Shown here piece after piece: positions 10,566 through 19,936 of a DNA stretch of 64,000 nucleotides (its first letter is position 1; every line of letters begins with the position of its first letter). Where the stretch lies: positions 13,141,361 through 13,205,360 of the forward strand of contig OX336343.1 of assembly GCA_946902875.1 (NCBI GenBank), written 5' to 3'. Below the pieces are notes generated by a model that did not search any database, was not told where the DNA came from, and saw nothing but the letters and a program-made list of their open reading frames with translations. Source of the stretch: Nematopogon swammerdamellus (taxonomy: Eukaryota; Arthropoda; Insecta; Lepidoptera; Adelidae). Made by a program: the position numbers and the translations under genes.

Positions 10566-10585
10566 GATGAGTAATATATATATAA
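10566..10585 (-). promoter_or_regulatory. TATA-rich element upstream of the penton gene
   Basis: On the minus strand, tttatatatatatta lies ~25-40 bp before the penton ATG (10,544) and after the protease stop. A similar TATA-rich stretch precedes the ATPase gene on the other strand. It may be a late-block promoter. Confidence 0.4.
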
Positions 10586-10606
10586 AGAAAAGACACACAT
10601 GTATTG

Positions 10607-11018
10607 TCAACGGAGACGTTTATTGAAATATTTCCTATTAAATTCACATAAAATTTTTACACATAATTGGCCACAGATTGCGGTGTTGTAGGACTGGTAT
10701 TTTGTATAATTGTACTTTATTACGACTCCGCTCATGTAGTCGAGAAACTCTAGTGGCGGCCTCAAATCACCAAAGCTGTCAAAGTATTCGCAGACATCTC
10801 CCCGTCTACCGTAGGCCACCCAGTGTGTTCCGTCCCCCGAATCATCGTCCAAGTTAATGACTCCCATCTCGCCGCGGGGGTTGGGATGGGACCCGATTCG
10901 GGTAAACCATCACGCATGAAGACACCGTGTGGTGTCATCTTCTTTCTTCGCACGTAGTCTTCGATGTCTGCATTGGTGAGAGCGCGATTCGGAAGGGAGT
11001 CATCGATTAGTTTTTTGA
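10607..11018 (-). pseudogene. Adenain-like cysteine protease, broken
   Basis: The C-terminal frame holds the catalytic layout of adenovirus-type (Ulp1-fold) proteases: the His in GDGTHWVAY, an acidic partner in YFDSFGD, and a Cys in NTAICGQLC. An upstream frame encodes LTNADIEDYVRRKK and GVFMRDGLPESG, the conserved N-terminal part of insect Maverick proteases. The two halves are out of phase, with the switch near 10,880 in a C/G-rich stretch. No in-frame ATG precedes the N-terminal half before an upstream stop, so the start codon also seems lost. In related elements the enzyme matures capsid proteins. The gene follows the PLA2/pVI-like gene with a slight overlap. Confidence 0.85.
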
Positions 11019-11759
11019 CTTAGTAGCTGGTGAGAGATAAAGACCCCATCCTTTTTTATATGGTTTTATGTGGATTCCGTTTCCGACAGCTTTAGGAGTT
11101 GATGATTTGTTAGCAAAGAAGTCGTAGATATTTTTTATCGCAGTCGTGATGCCTCATGCCGCGCCGAGAGCTGACAGTATCGGAAGTAGGGGGAGGAACC
11201 CTCCACGTTTTGTAGGTATAGGTATGATGCGGGGTAGTCTCTTCATACGCCTCCCCCTCAACACATCATTGACAGCTCGTTTGCTCACACGAGTCAGAGT
11301 GCTCTGCTTCATGCACCCCCCTCTTTTCATGTGACTCATTAGGGCTCCACGAGCGGCTTTCACCAGCTCATGGAAACCGATTGATGGATTCATTCCCATA
11401 CCCATTCTCACTTTTTGACGCATGATTTTGTCCACAAGGTATGAAGCGGCGCGTTCTCCAAGGCTGATGGAGGCGTTCGAGTGAGCGGCGTCTGCTAGAG
11501 CAATATCGGCTTTATGTCGTTCACCCAAGTCGTTGGTTAGCGCGTAGGCGATGTCGTGACGTCTGCAAGTCTCATCCAGATTATTTACACCCTTATCACC
11601 GCATAACAGTCTCTGACGTAGTTGTGTGCCAGGTCCACAGTAATTGTATCCGGGCAGATGAAGTTCGAATGGTAATTTATTTATTAGCGCGTTGACGATA
11701 CCTCCACCTCTATGCGGTTTACCTTTGTGAATGTGGGGTGGATGGTGATAGACGAGCAT
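11007..11759 (-). pseudogene. PLA2-domain / pVI-like minor virion protein with in-frame stop
   Basis: ATG at 11,759. Residues 40-45 form a phospholipase A2 calcium loop (YCGPGT) and residues 65-72 hold the catalytic His-Asp pair (CRRHDIAY), the arrangement of the parvovirus VP1 PLA2 domain. Near residues 184-199 lies GGFLPLLPILSALG, a hydrophobic stretch like those in pVI-like minor proteins of adintoviruses. The frame meets TGA at 11,154-11,156 but continues in the same frame for 48 codons to TAA at 11,007-11,009. That tail encodes GNGIHIKPYKKGWGLYL, a C-terminus I recall from related proteins. The TGA is therefore a nonsense change near the end rather than the natural terminus. PLA2 activity is associated with endosomal escape in parvoviruses; a similar role here is inference. 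Confidence 0.82.
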
Positions 11760-12130
11760 TATATTTGCAGTAGATACACCGCTTCCTCACCGGAGGTCTT
11801 CCGTCTATTTGTGTATCACCCGAGTTGAAAAACTCTGCATTCTCCCAACACGTGAAGTATTGTTGAACTTCCGGATCGTTGGCGAGACGCGGGGGCAGTT
11901 GCTCCTTAACGTCCTCTATGTCCTCACCGAAACAGTTTATCAAAATCTTTTTACTAATGCACGCCAAATCGTCGGCTGTCAAATCGCGAATTGTGAAATT
12001 CAAGTTGGCTGGATACATGATTAAACACACATGCTGCCCGTTCGCTTGCATGTTCGCCCGGCCGACTTCGGTGAAGCCGTTCCAGTCGTCGTGCAAATAG
12101 TTCGGTAGGTATTGATAGTAGGCAATAAAA
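11719..12130 (-). CDS. Unknown upstream gene or gene remnant of the late block
   Basis: The minus-strand frame is open from just after a stop near 12,140 to 11,719 and overlaps the PLA2 gene start by ~40 bp. No ATG begins the open part (the first is about 50 codons in), so its 5' end may be missing or on another exon. Visible features are an acidic helical segment (GEDIEDVKEQLPPRL) and a closing CIYCKY cysteine pair. I do not recognise the family. It could be the C-terminal remnant of a longer gene, conceivably of whatever was lost from the polymerase-sized gap next to it, but nothing in the sequence shows a polymerase motif. Confidence 0.45.
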
Positions 12131-12167
12131 GAGTAGGTACCTTACCGAAACATAGTTATATTTATTT

Positions 12168-12765
12168 AGTACTACAATAGTTCAGTAGATTATATTTATC
12201 CGTGAAGCGGATTACAACAATGTGCAGTACTGCAATAGTTCAGTAGATTATATTTATCCGTGAAGCGGATTACAACAATGTGCAGTACTACAATAGTTCA
12301 GTAGATTATATTTTCCGTGAAGCGGATTCAACATTGTACAATACTACAATAGTTCAGTAGATTATATTTATCCGTGAAGCGGATTACAACAATGTGCAGT
12401 ACTGCAATAGTTCAGTAGATTATATTTATCCGTGAAGCGGATTACAACAATGTGCAGTACTACAATAGTTCAGTAGATTATATTTTCCGTGAAGCGGATT
12501 CAACATTGTACAATACTACAATAGTTCAGTAGATTATATTTATCCGTGAAGCGGATTACAACATTGCACAGTCTACAATAGTTCAGTAGATTATATTTTC
12601 CGTGAAGCGGATTCAACATTTTACAATACTACAATAGTTCAGTAGATTATATTTATCCGTGAAGCGGATTACAACATTGCACAGTCTACAATAGTTCAGT
12701 AGATTATATTTATCCGTGAAGCGGATTCAACATTGTACATTACTACAATAGTTCAGTAGAATTAG
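12168..12765. repeat. ~57-bp tandem repeat array at the divergent centre of the Maverick
   Basis: About ten copies of a 54-60 bp unit, each with caatagttcagtagattata followed by tccgtgaagcgga, which can form a small hairpin (atccg/cggat). Copies 1-3 and 4-6 repeat as a ~170-bp trimer and the last four as a dimer, so the array grew in steps. It lies between the two outward-facing gene blocks, where regulatory or origin-like repeats could be placed; no function is shown. Confidence 0.9.
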
Positions 12766-14820
12766 TCTTGATCCGAGATTCTTACATCGCAGTTACATAA
12801 TTTACTTATCTTATGGGTAGTCGTAGCTCCGGACGCGAGAAGCGCGTAGGGGGAGGGAGAAGAAAACTAGAAGTCCCGAAGAGAGCGTAGGTTAGCAGGG
12901 AGTGGTCGCTTGTAGGCCGTGAGAGTGACTCGGCCGCCAGTCGCACTCGGAGTAGACATCGGTCAGGGGTCAGGTAGGCCAGACTCGGGCGAGAGCGATC
13001 AGGAGGGTAGCCGCATAGTCAGCATTGCGGGATCGGCTCGAATCGGCCCCACGCCTTCAGCGAGGCGGCGGGAGTGAGGGTTAGCGTGACTTGCTCGCCC
13101 AAGCCAAGCTCACACTTTCCGATCAAGCTTGCTCCGCCAAGCTCGCCAGCCCCGACCAAGCTCCCGCTGCAATGTTGGTTACAAGACCAGCATTAGCAGG
13201 GTGATATTATAAATTTAAACATGTAAAGCGAGGTGGTTTAAGCGTTAGAGCGCAATACACAAGCACCAATATTCACATCATAAGCAGTAAGCATAATTTC
13301 ATTTAGCATCATATAGCGAAATAAAACACAATAACTAAGACACAGTAGCAGTAGATAGCATCGGCAAATATAGTGCGTCGCGGCCCTCCTACATGCTCAG
13401 GGCCCGGCACGCACGCCTTTCACATCAAGCAATTTTCAAACACAACCAATACAGAGAATAGGTAAATTTATTCATTATAAAAAAAAAGAAAGAATAAAGT
13501 GAGTAAGGTGACCTTGAGAATATTGTCTTTTGGAAATAAATTTTATACCTGAAAGTATTACTTGTTTTTTTTCTTTACTTTCCATTCAGTAGAATTAAAA
13601 TGTTAGTGAGAGTTCGGCTTTTCAGGTTCACCTATATGGCTTAGTGGCCCGGCTACTACCTCCGCTCTCATGAACATACACATTAAAAATTATTGGTAGC
13701 AATTCTCAATTTCTCAATAGAATGTGTTCTTTTCTTTTCAAAGTCACAATATGGCCGCGCCAAAAATACATGCAGTTCTCACTAATGGCGACGGCCCTGC
13801 CACAAGGTACAAATAACTAATTTCTACAATTCCTTAGTAGGTGGGGAACACAAGAACATTATGTACGGCAAGTACAGCCTAGTAGTGGAGTGCAAGCTGA
13901 AATTACAAGCAGTTAGATAGAAGAAAAATGTGCACATTGAGTCAGCAATTCGTAGAAAAATGTTAGCCGTAGACACAAACATTACTACAAAACAAGGAGG
14001 ATCTGAATTACATTCTTATTAACCAAGCGCAACTTAGGGATGTGCTACCTAGCAGGCGTACCTTGTGTGGGAGGTTTCTTATTTTTTTAGCAGTTCAGGT
14101 TCGCTGCAAACTCGGCGACCGCAGAAACGAAAGTGATTCGGTCAGCAATTCGTACTGCGCAGATTCAATTCCATAAGGCCGTCGACACAGTCGCGGGCAC
14201 GAGTAGAACGGGTGCTCGTAGATCGACTAAGTTGACCGCCTATTCTAAGTTTTATTGTTCTTAGTGAACTTTATAGCCGTCAATAACGATTTCATTGAAA
14301 AAGAATTAATATTTATTAATATTTAGTTACAGAAAATGTCAGATATGTTGAATTTTCCCAAGTTTACATTAGAAAAGAATGTTTGTATCTTAGGGAATAG
14401 CATCCTATTCTAACGTGTCAATCCAAACAATCAAAAGTCCTTTCAATTAGGTTGATAACTCTAAAGACGACTCGAAGGTCGACTAGGTTGACACCCCGAT
14501 CTCAGCAAAGCAAAAGAAATCCTGTGTGTGTCGTTGCCTTATTCGCCGTGAGAACTATGATGGCTATGTGAGGACCCGTTTGCTGTGATTGGCTGCCGAA
14601 GTAGGCAAAGACACGTTGTTATAGCGGCCCGATCTTCCGCGCGATTTGCGCGGCAATCTAATCAAGCGTATTTGATGATTCGACGAGTGTAGTTTATAAT
14701 AGAATATTTTACTAGTTAACTTAGCAAACACGGCGGGAAATTCGCATCGTGTCAATGCGTACACTTCAACTCTCTCCAATGAAGTGGGAGAGATGAGGAC
14801 TGCGTTGTGAAGACCCACAC
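12766..14820. other. Non-coding centre of the Maverick, no polymerase seen
   Basis: Two kilobases without a convincing ORF. The first part (12,830-13,170) is GC-richer with repeated gctcgcc/aagct motifs. The segment from tgttggttacaagaccagca (13,172) onward looks like it could be LTR or other inserted DNA, but I see no second copy or duplication. No B-family polymerase motif could be found in the frames I can read. The short frame at 14,564-14,818 has no support. Confidence 0.55.
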
Positions 14821-14824
14821 ACGT

Positions 14825-14856
14825 AAATATATATATTGCTATAAATATATATATTA
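14825..14856 (+). promoter_or_regulatory. TATA-rich promoter-like stretch before the ATPase gene
   Basis: aaatatatatatt occurs twice, separated by five bases, 15-45 bp upstream of the ATPase ATG (14,869). The position suits a core promoter for the rightward block. Confidence 0.4.
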
Positions 14857-14868
14857 TCAGTCATCGTG

Positions 14869-15576
14869 ATGAAGGTGATAGGGCAAGACATACATTTACC
14901 AATTATAGATTTAAAAGTTGACGCGGTCAACGGTGGCGGCGGTGTGAAAAAACACGGCAATTTATTCCCAAACTGTGTTCGAGCACTCATATGCGGCCCC
15001 TCCAACTGTGGCAAAACAAACGTGATGTTGTCGCTTTTAATCGAAGCGAATGGTTTAAAATTTACATATATTTATCTGTATTCGAAGACGTCACAACAAC
15101 CTAAATATGAATTTCTTCGTCGAATAGTCTCTCGAATACCTAAATTAAATTTCCACATTTTCAACGAGAACGTCGAGGTTATTCCACCAAATGAGGCGGC
15201 GACGGATAGTGTTATTATTTTCGATGATGTAGCGTGTGAAAAACATAATAATATGCGTGATTACTTTGCAATGGGGCGTCACCGCAATATCGACTGTTTT
15301 TATCTATGTCAAACTTACTCCAGGATACCTAAACACCTCGTGCGTGACAACGCCAATATGATTGTACTCTTCCGGCAGGATGATATGAATCTAAGACATG
15401 CGCACGATGATCACGTCACCACCGACATGACGTGGGAGAGTTTCCGCCATATTTGCGGTCAATGTTGGAGCGATAAACACGGTTTCCTAGTCATCGATAA
15501 GGAGAGTGTTATGACTAAGGGGCGCTACCGACAAGGTTTCGACATGTTCATAGTGCAGACAGATCCAATCAGCTGA
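14869..15576 (+). CDS. FtsK/HerA-type genome packaging ATPase (A32-like), intact
   Basis: A 235-residue frame from ATG 14,869 (an in-frame GTG precedes it but ATG is the natural start). Counting from that GTG, the Walker A motif GPSNCGKT is at residues 44-51 and the Walker B VIIFDD at 116-121, followed by the conserved FYLCQTYSRIPKHLVRDN region around 145-162. This is the layout of the packaging ATPases of Polintons, virophages and poxviruses (A32), which drive DNA into capsids. Length is typical for Maverick ATPases. It opens the plus-strand block after a TATA-rich stretch. It is one of the few intact genes in the element. A degraded copy of its 3' end plus downstream DNA is found at 18,964-19,135. 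Confidence 0.93.
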   Translation: MKVIGQDIHLPIIDLKVDAVNGGGGVKKHGNLFPNCVRALICGPSNCGKTNVMLSLLIEANGLKFTYIYLYSKTSQQPKYEFLRRIVSRIPKLNFHIFNENVEVIPPNEAATDSVIIFDDVACEKHNNMRDYFAMGRHRNIDCFYLCQTYSRIPKHLVRDNANMIVLFRQDDMNLRHAHDDHVTTDMTWESFRHICGQCWSDKHGFLVIDKESVMTKGRYRQGFDMFIVQTDPIS

Positions 15577-15735
15577 AAGAGATGGATAACAACCTAATGA
15601 CGCAACACCTTACAGCCTGATGGAAGCTCTCGCGGAAGTGAATACAGCCTGCTGAAAGCTATCCCTGATAAACCAATGATAATGCGTTAAGCAATCAGTT
15701 CACATCTAACGCTTCTCCGATTAACACGCACATCA
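15546..15735 (+). repeat. Source segment of a duplicated ATPase 3' end
   Basis: atgttcatagtgcag at 15,544 and gcctgatggaagctctcg at ~15,616 recur at 18,977 and ~19,101 with differences. The stretch after the ATPase stop (15,577-15,737) is otherwise non-coding and contains short internal repeats (cagcctgatgg, cagcctgctga). Confidence 0.65.
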
Positions 15736-15737
15736 AC

Positions 15738-16986
15738 ATGATGGTTGATAAAGAGCTCAAGCGTAAGCTTATAGAGAGTGTCGATTCCGTCAAGAAGAAG
15801 TTAAAAGCTCTACAATCGAATAAATTATCCCGCGATCAGCTGCTGCAGAGTACATTTGAGCCGATCACTGCTCCACTTCGTGAAATCAGAGAAAACCTAA
15901 AACACTCTACATCTAATATTAATTCTGAGTCACTTCCGCAACACCCATCACAGCCGGAAGAGTATGGTGTCGCTGGCGCCCCCGCTGGCGCCCCCGCTGA
16001 CCCTGCCGCCTCGACACCGAAGAGTAAAAAAATTCTATTCTTCACCCCGTCGGCGGAGGAGAGATTTGAAGACGCCGCCGCAGATGATGATGATGATGAC
16101 CCATATCACCACCCCATCCGGGTGGTGATATGGGAGGGTATGTGTCAAGCAAGAAGGCAGCGCATCGTACGACGCATCCATCCCCCTCCCGCTTTCTCAC
16201 ACCTCAAGGTGAATTGACCGGTTGGGCTGGCATGGTGAAGTCATCCACTCCGAAACGTAAGACTTCGGAGAGTCTATTGAGACATGTACTATCTGCATCG
16301 CATCATCTACGCGACGAGGACGGGGGCGGCGGCAGCGATGTCGATACGATTAGGGAAATATTATCATCGCCCGGAGGCGAATCAATTCTCAATAAATCAA
16401 TACCCCCCGAAATGAACTCACTGACGTCGAATTATATAGCAGAGTTTATGAGAGGTGTGACAAAAGTACCATTCGGAGCGCGCCTGCAAGATAACAAATT
16501 ATACATCGGGAGTGCGCCGCTTAAATGCTTAAATTTCATAATAACGAAATTTATATAGGAAATACCCTCTATCATATAACACCCGGACTGATGGAATTGA
16601 TTTTTCGGAAGGACCCCGACGCAAAACTCGTTCAAGAGGGGGATAAGAGTGAGTTTGCAAAGATTATGCGAGATACCAATCTTAATAGACGCGATTTCAC
16701 ACGCATGGGGCAGGTGCAGGGCGGACGTTCGTATAAATATAAACATTTAATTTCAAGAATGTTGAATGCAGCGGCGGCGGGCACTCGTCATCGCGAGGGT
16801 GAAGGACTCTACAAGCGCTACAACTCGAACACTGATTACGTGTACTGGGACGACGCCAATGAACTGGTTGATCGACTGAGGCTTCTTATCGCATCTCGCT
16901 CGAGCGGCTACAGCGGCCATGATAACGAAATAATATCCATTTTAGAAGAACTTTACGAGGCGAGAATAATTGAAAGTATGGAATAA
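15738..16986 (+). pseudogene. Conserved insect-Maverick protein (DUF8207-like), twice frameshifted
   Basis: ATG at 15,738. The N-terminal part is helical and basic (KELKRKLIESVDSVKKKL), followed by an Ala/Pro-rich linker, KKILFFTPSAEERF and an Asp run. The C-terminal part has LYHITPGLMELIF, RDTNLNRRDF and GGRSYKYKHLI, the signature I recall for proteins annotated DUF8207 in insect genomes, often next to Maverick integrases. Function is unknown. There are two breaks. The frame changes at a 35-bp perfect hairpin (16,100-16,134), and again at 16,520-16,535, where cttaaat is tandemly duplicated with one extra base (8-nt unit). Excluding lesions the product would be about 400 residues. Confidence 0.78.
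16100..16134. repeat. 35-bp perfect hairpin at a frameshift
   Basis: A 15-nt arm (16,100-16,114) is matched by its exact reverse complement at 16,120-16,134, with a 5-nt loop. Loop plus second arm is 20 nt, a length that by itself explains the observed change from the upstream to the downstream reading frame. Confidence 0.9.
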
Positions 16987-17004
16987 TTATTGAGACAGTC
17001 TACC

Positions 17005-17012
17005 TATATAAG
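17005..17012 (+). promoter_or_regulatory. TATA box before the proline-rich gene
   Basis: tatataag lies ~35 bp upstream of ATG 17,047, just after the stop of the preceding gene. Confidence 0.4.
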
Positions 17013-17046
17013 CAGTCTGTTTTCACAAACTTCCACCACTTTCACA

Positions 17047-17890
17047 ATGACACTGAATAAGTTCGGTGAATACCTGGAGCGACGCGGATGTAATGTTAGA
17101 GAGTACTTTATCGTTTTGAATCGAGGAATAACTATTTATTTTAAGAAGAGAAGATTGAGTGGCGTCTTGCCCCCCATTGACGGCTCCGGCGTTGTAACCA
17201 AGGAATATCTGGATAAATGTTTAGAAAAAATATTCCCCAAGGAATCACCGCCGCCACCACCACCACCACTTAAGAAACCATCGTCGCTCACTCCACCACC
17301 ACCACCGCCAGTTACGTTACCACCACCGCAGACGGTGAAGAAGACGTTAGAATCGAATAGGTATGTTACATAAAAACACTCCAGCTAATGTGGGAAAGAA
17401 GCCTGCTGCGCCATCTAATCAACCGATGAAGCCGATAGAATTGGATAAGAAGTCAGCACCCTCACCACCACCACAGACGGTGAAGAAGACGTTACAATCG
17501 AATATGTTACATAAAACCACTCCAGCTAATGTGGGAAAGAAGCCTGCTGCGCCATCTAATCAACCGATGAAGCCGATAGAATTGGATAAGAAGTCAGCAC
17601 CCTCACCACCACCGCAGACGGTGAAGAAGACGTTAGAATCGAATATGTTACATAAAACCTCTCCAGCGAATGCGGTAAAGAAGTCTGCTGTGCCATCTCA
17701 TCAACTGATGAAGCCGATAGAATCCAATATGTTGAATAAAAAATCTTCTTCTACACCTCATCGGAAACCGATAGAATCCAATATGTTACATAAAATACCA
17801 CACAATTCTCAATCTTCTACCACTCCACCGTCAACAAAGGTGTTGAGGACATCGGCGGCGAGCACGCGGGATACAACCTCAAAGGAATAA
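17047..17890 (+). pseudogene. Proline-rich repeat protein of the Maverick, broken by 4-nt insertion
   Basis: The N-terminal ~65 residues form a small globular-looking domain (NKFGEYLERRGCNVREYFIVL, shown in part). Then come Pro runs (PPPPPPPLKK) and a 47-codon tandem repeat beginning MLHK.TPANVGKKPAAP. Repeats 1 and 2 start at 17,363 and 17,504, and a diverging third at 17,645. The first repeat's junction (17,352-17,363) has four extra bases compared with the second, which shifts the frame. The stop at 17,888-17,890 overlaps the integrase start. I do not recognise the family. Its Lys/Pro-rich disordered nature and position suggest a DNA-binding or virion-core accessory protein, but this is speculative. 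Confidence 0.65.
17363..17740 (+). repeat. 141-bp in-frame tandem repeat
   Basis: Two nearly identical 141-bp units (17,363-17,503 and 17,504-17,644) and a partial diverged third encode the 47-residue repeats of the proline-rich protein. High identity between units 1 and 2 indicates a recent duplication relative to the age of the gene. Confidence 0.88.
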
Positions 17891-18809
17891 TGAGTAAGCT
17901 GCAGGTGGTACGTCAAATACATAGACAAGCACGAAGAAACTATCCGAGACGACGTTTTATACAACGCGGTTCGATGACACCTGGCAGATCGACCTCATCG
18001 ATCTTCAAAACTACTCTCGTGTCAACAAAGGTTATAAATATATTCTCGTGTGTATAGACACATTTTCAAAATATCTCTGGTTAGCACCGCTGAAGAGTAA
18101 GACAGGTAGAGAAGTGAACGATGCTATGAAATCAATTCTACTTGAAGGAGCACCTCGACGACCTAAACAATCCGACGCTGGCACCGAATTTTATAATAAA
18201 CATTTCAACTCTCTAATGAAGCGCTACGATATAAATCATTACTCGACATACAGCACGATGAAAGCGTCGATTGCAGAACGGGTGATAAGAACCGTGAAAA
18301 CATGGCTATGGCAACATTTCTCCTTTACGGGCTCCCATAATTGGATTAAGAATTTGAAATCACTCACGGAGCGTTACAATAATAAATGGCATCGCACAAT
18401 AAAAATGCGTCCGATCGAGGTTAATTCATCGAATGCCGACAGTCTTCTCTCAACGGTGTACAGTCACCTTAAAATAGCTGCATCGAGAAAATTTCACGTC
18501 GGTGACTATATGAGGATAAGTAAACATAAGACTGTATTCACTAAGGGTTACACGGGAAATTGGACGACGGAGGTGTTTAAGATTTATAAAATACAGAATA
18601 CTCTTCCCGCAACGTACATACTGCAGGATGAAGGTGGAGATGTAATTAGGGGTGGATTTTACGAGGAAGAACTGCTGATCGTCCGGTATCCAGACGTGTT
18701 TTTGGTTGAGAAAGTTCTCAAGCGACCTGGAAATAAAGTGTATGTGAAATGGTTAGGTCTACCTCAATCGTCAAACAGTTGGATTGATAATAAAAATATT
18801 GTTCAATAA
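17890..18809 (+). pseudogene. Retroviral-type integrase with chromodomain (Maverick c-integrase), frameshifted
   Basis: ATG 17,890 overlaps the previous stop. The N-terminal part reads RQARRNYPRRRF. One base is out of register near 17,969, and the rest runs in another frame to 18,809. The DDE core is complete: D in DDTWQIDLID, D in QSDAGTEFYN and E in KASIAERVIR, with 33 residues between the second and third acids. The C-terminus carries a chromodomain-like FLVEKVLKR...VYVKWLGL...SWID. This is the enzyme that inserts Polintons and makes the 6-bp duplication seen at the ends. Usual length is kept. Apart from the single shift there is no other visible damage, so it decayed late or the shift is a sequencing error. 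Confidence 0.92.
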
Positions 18810-18963
18810 TAAAAGGTTTTATTTCACTAATTCCTGCACTCCCCATCCTCAAATCCTATCACTCTTCCTCAATAGTCATAATAAGAGTAATATATAAATG
18901 TTGGTGTAAAATTTATAGTGTGAAAAGTTTATCTATTTTTTTAGAACGTGATCATGAGCTCAT

Positions 18964-19135
18964 TTATAATAGGTAATGTTCATAGTGCAGGCAGCTCCAA
19001 TCAGATCAGTTGATAGAGCTGGTTATCAGCTAACAGCCCGATGATGCGACAGCTGTTACAGGTGTTTATCAGCTAACAGACTGATAGTGTAACAGCTTAC
19101 TGCCTGATGGAAGCTCTCGAGAGTTAATGCAGAGC
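18964..19135 (+). repeat. Degraded duplicate of the ATPase 3' region
   Basis: Matches 15,544-15,720 in order: atgttcatagtgcag, ctccaatcag, then gcctgatggaagctctcg. It lies downstream of the integrase with no coding role. The surrounding 18,810-19,317 is otherwise non-coding and contains repeated gtttatcagctaacag motifs. Confidence 0.7.
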
Positions 19136-19317
19136 TGATGACACATCGCTCTCTATCCATATTCCCACACGCATAGAGATAATATTGTGTCAGTCAGATG
19201 CTCTCGGAAGCGTGACGACCTTCATTTCTTTATCTCTTTTGTCCGTGCGAGGCGAGGTCAATGTGTTTTATGATAAGAGTGAGCTATGCACTCAATAATA
19301 TGTGAATGAAATACAAA

Positions 19318-19936
19318 CCCCTAGTCACCTTGACGATTCTCCTCATTGAGGGGTGCAGCGGGAGAGCCTCCATAGCGGATCCGGAAGCGGTGAGAGCCTC
19401 CATGGTGACGATTCTCCTCGTCGAGGGGGCGCGGGAGAGCCTCCATAGCGAAAGCCGTGAGAGCCTCCATCCCCTCGTTGATGAGCGGAGTGCGGGAGAG
19501 CCTCCATAGCGGAAGCCGTGAAAGCCTCCATCCCCCTCGTCGACGATGAGCGGAGGGCGGCATAGCGGAAGCATTCATCATTTTCACTATGACACGATTC
19601 CAACTCTCACCGCGTAGACGCGCGGGATGGTGGAAACCCACCCCTATCCTCGCCGGCGCAGGCGCCTGCGCAGACGGGGGCGCAACGGGCGCGTGGCGGG
19701 GACGAACGAGGGCGGGCGGCCAAGGGCGGGCGGCACCGATGTGGACGGTCGGGGGCGGGCGGGGAGGGGCGGGGCGGATGTGGCGGGGCGAGGCCGGAAG
19801 TGGGAGGGGCGTTGTGACATGGCACGCTGGGTTTGGTCGGCGCAGAAATCATCTCATGGCATGATTTTTTGTATGGAAATTTGCGTGGGCGGGTTGCGCC
19901 GCGACGCTGAGCCAGAACCGCCACAAAACCACTACT
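19318..19936 (-). repeat. Right terminal inverted repeat of the Maverick
   Basis: Inverted partner of 6,881-7,401, closing with CCACAAAACCACTACT. The inner part has more of the ~45-60-bp ggagagcctccat-type units than the left arm. Contains the same 16-bp palindrome at 19,656-19,671. Confidence 0.88.

Larger units (their letters stand above)
6881..19936. mobile_element. Maverick/Polinton (adintovirus-like) element, degenerate, 13,056 bp
   Basis: The boundaries are exact: matching inverted termini AGTAGTGGTTTTGTGG...CCACTACT, AG/CT ends and a 6-bp duplication. The gene content fits a virus-like Polinton: retroviral-type integrase with chromodomain, packaging ATPase, adenain-like protease, double-jelly-roll major capsid protein, penton-like protein, and a PLA2 plus pVI-like minor protein. 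Genes are arranged in two divergent blocks, minus strand at 12.1-7.7 kb and plus strand at 14.9-18.8 kb. No protein-primed family B DNA polymerase is recognisable, although autonomous Polintons carry one. The integrase, protease, major capsid, penton, PLA2 gene and two further genes are each interrupted, so I infer a non-functional copy. Length is at the short end for Polintons (15-20 kb is usual), consistent with polymerase loss. Confidence 0.93.

Noticed and set aside
12168..12765. CRISPR-like regular repeats
   Set aside because: No unique spacers; repeat units are contiguous with higher-order structure, in a eukaryotic virus-like element.
13172..13650. Solo LTR inside the Maverick centre
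   Set aside because: A TGTTGG-like start is seen but no matching end, duplication or second copy.
14869..18809. Bacterial or phage origin for the ATPase/integrase block
   Set aside because: Chromodomain integrase, 6-bp duplication and surrounding insect-type repeats fit an integrated Maverick in a eukaryote.
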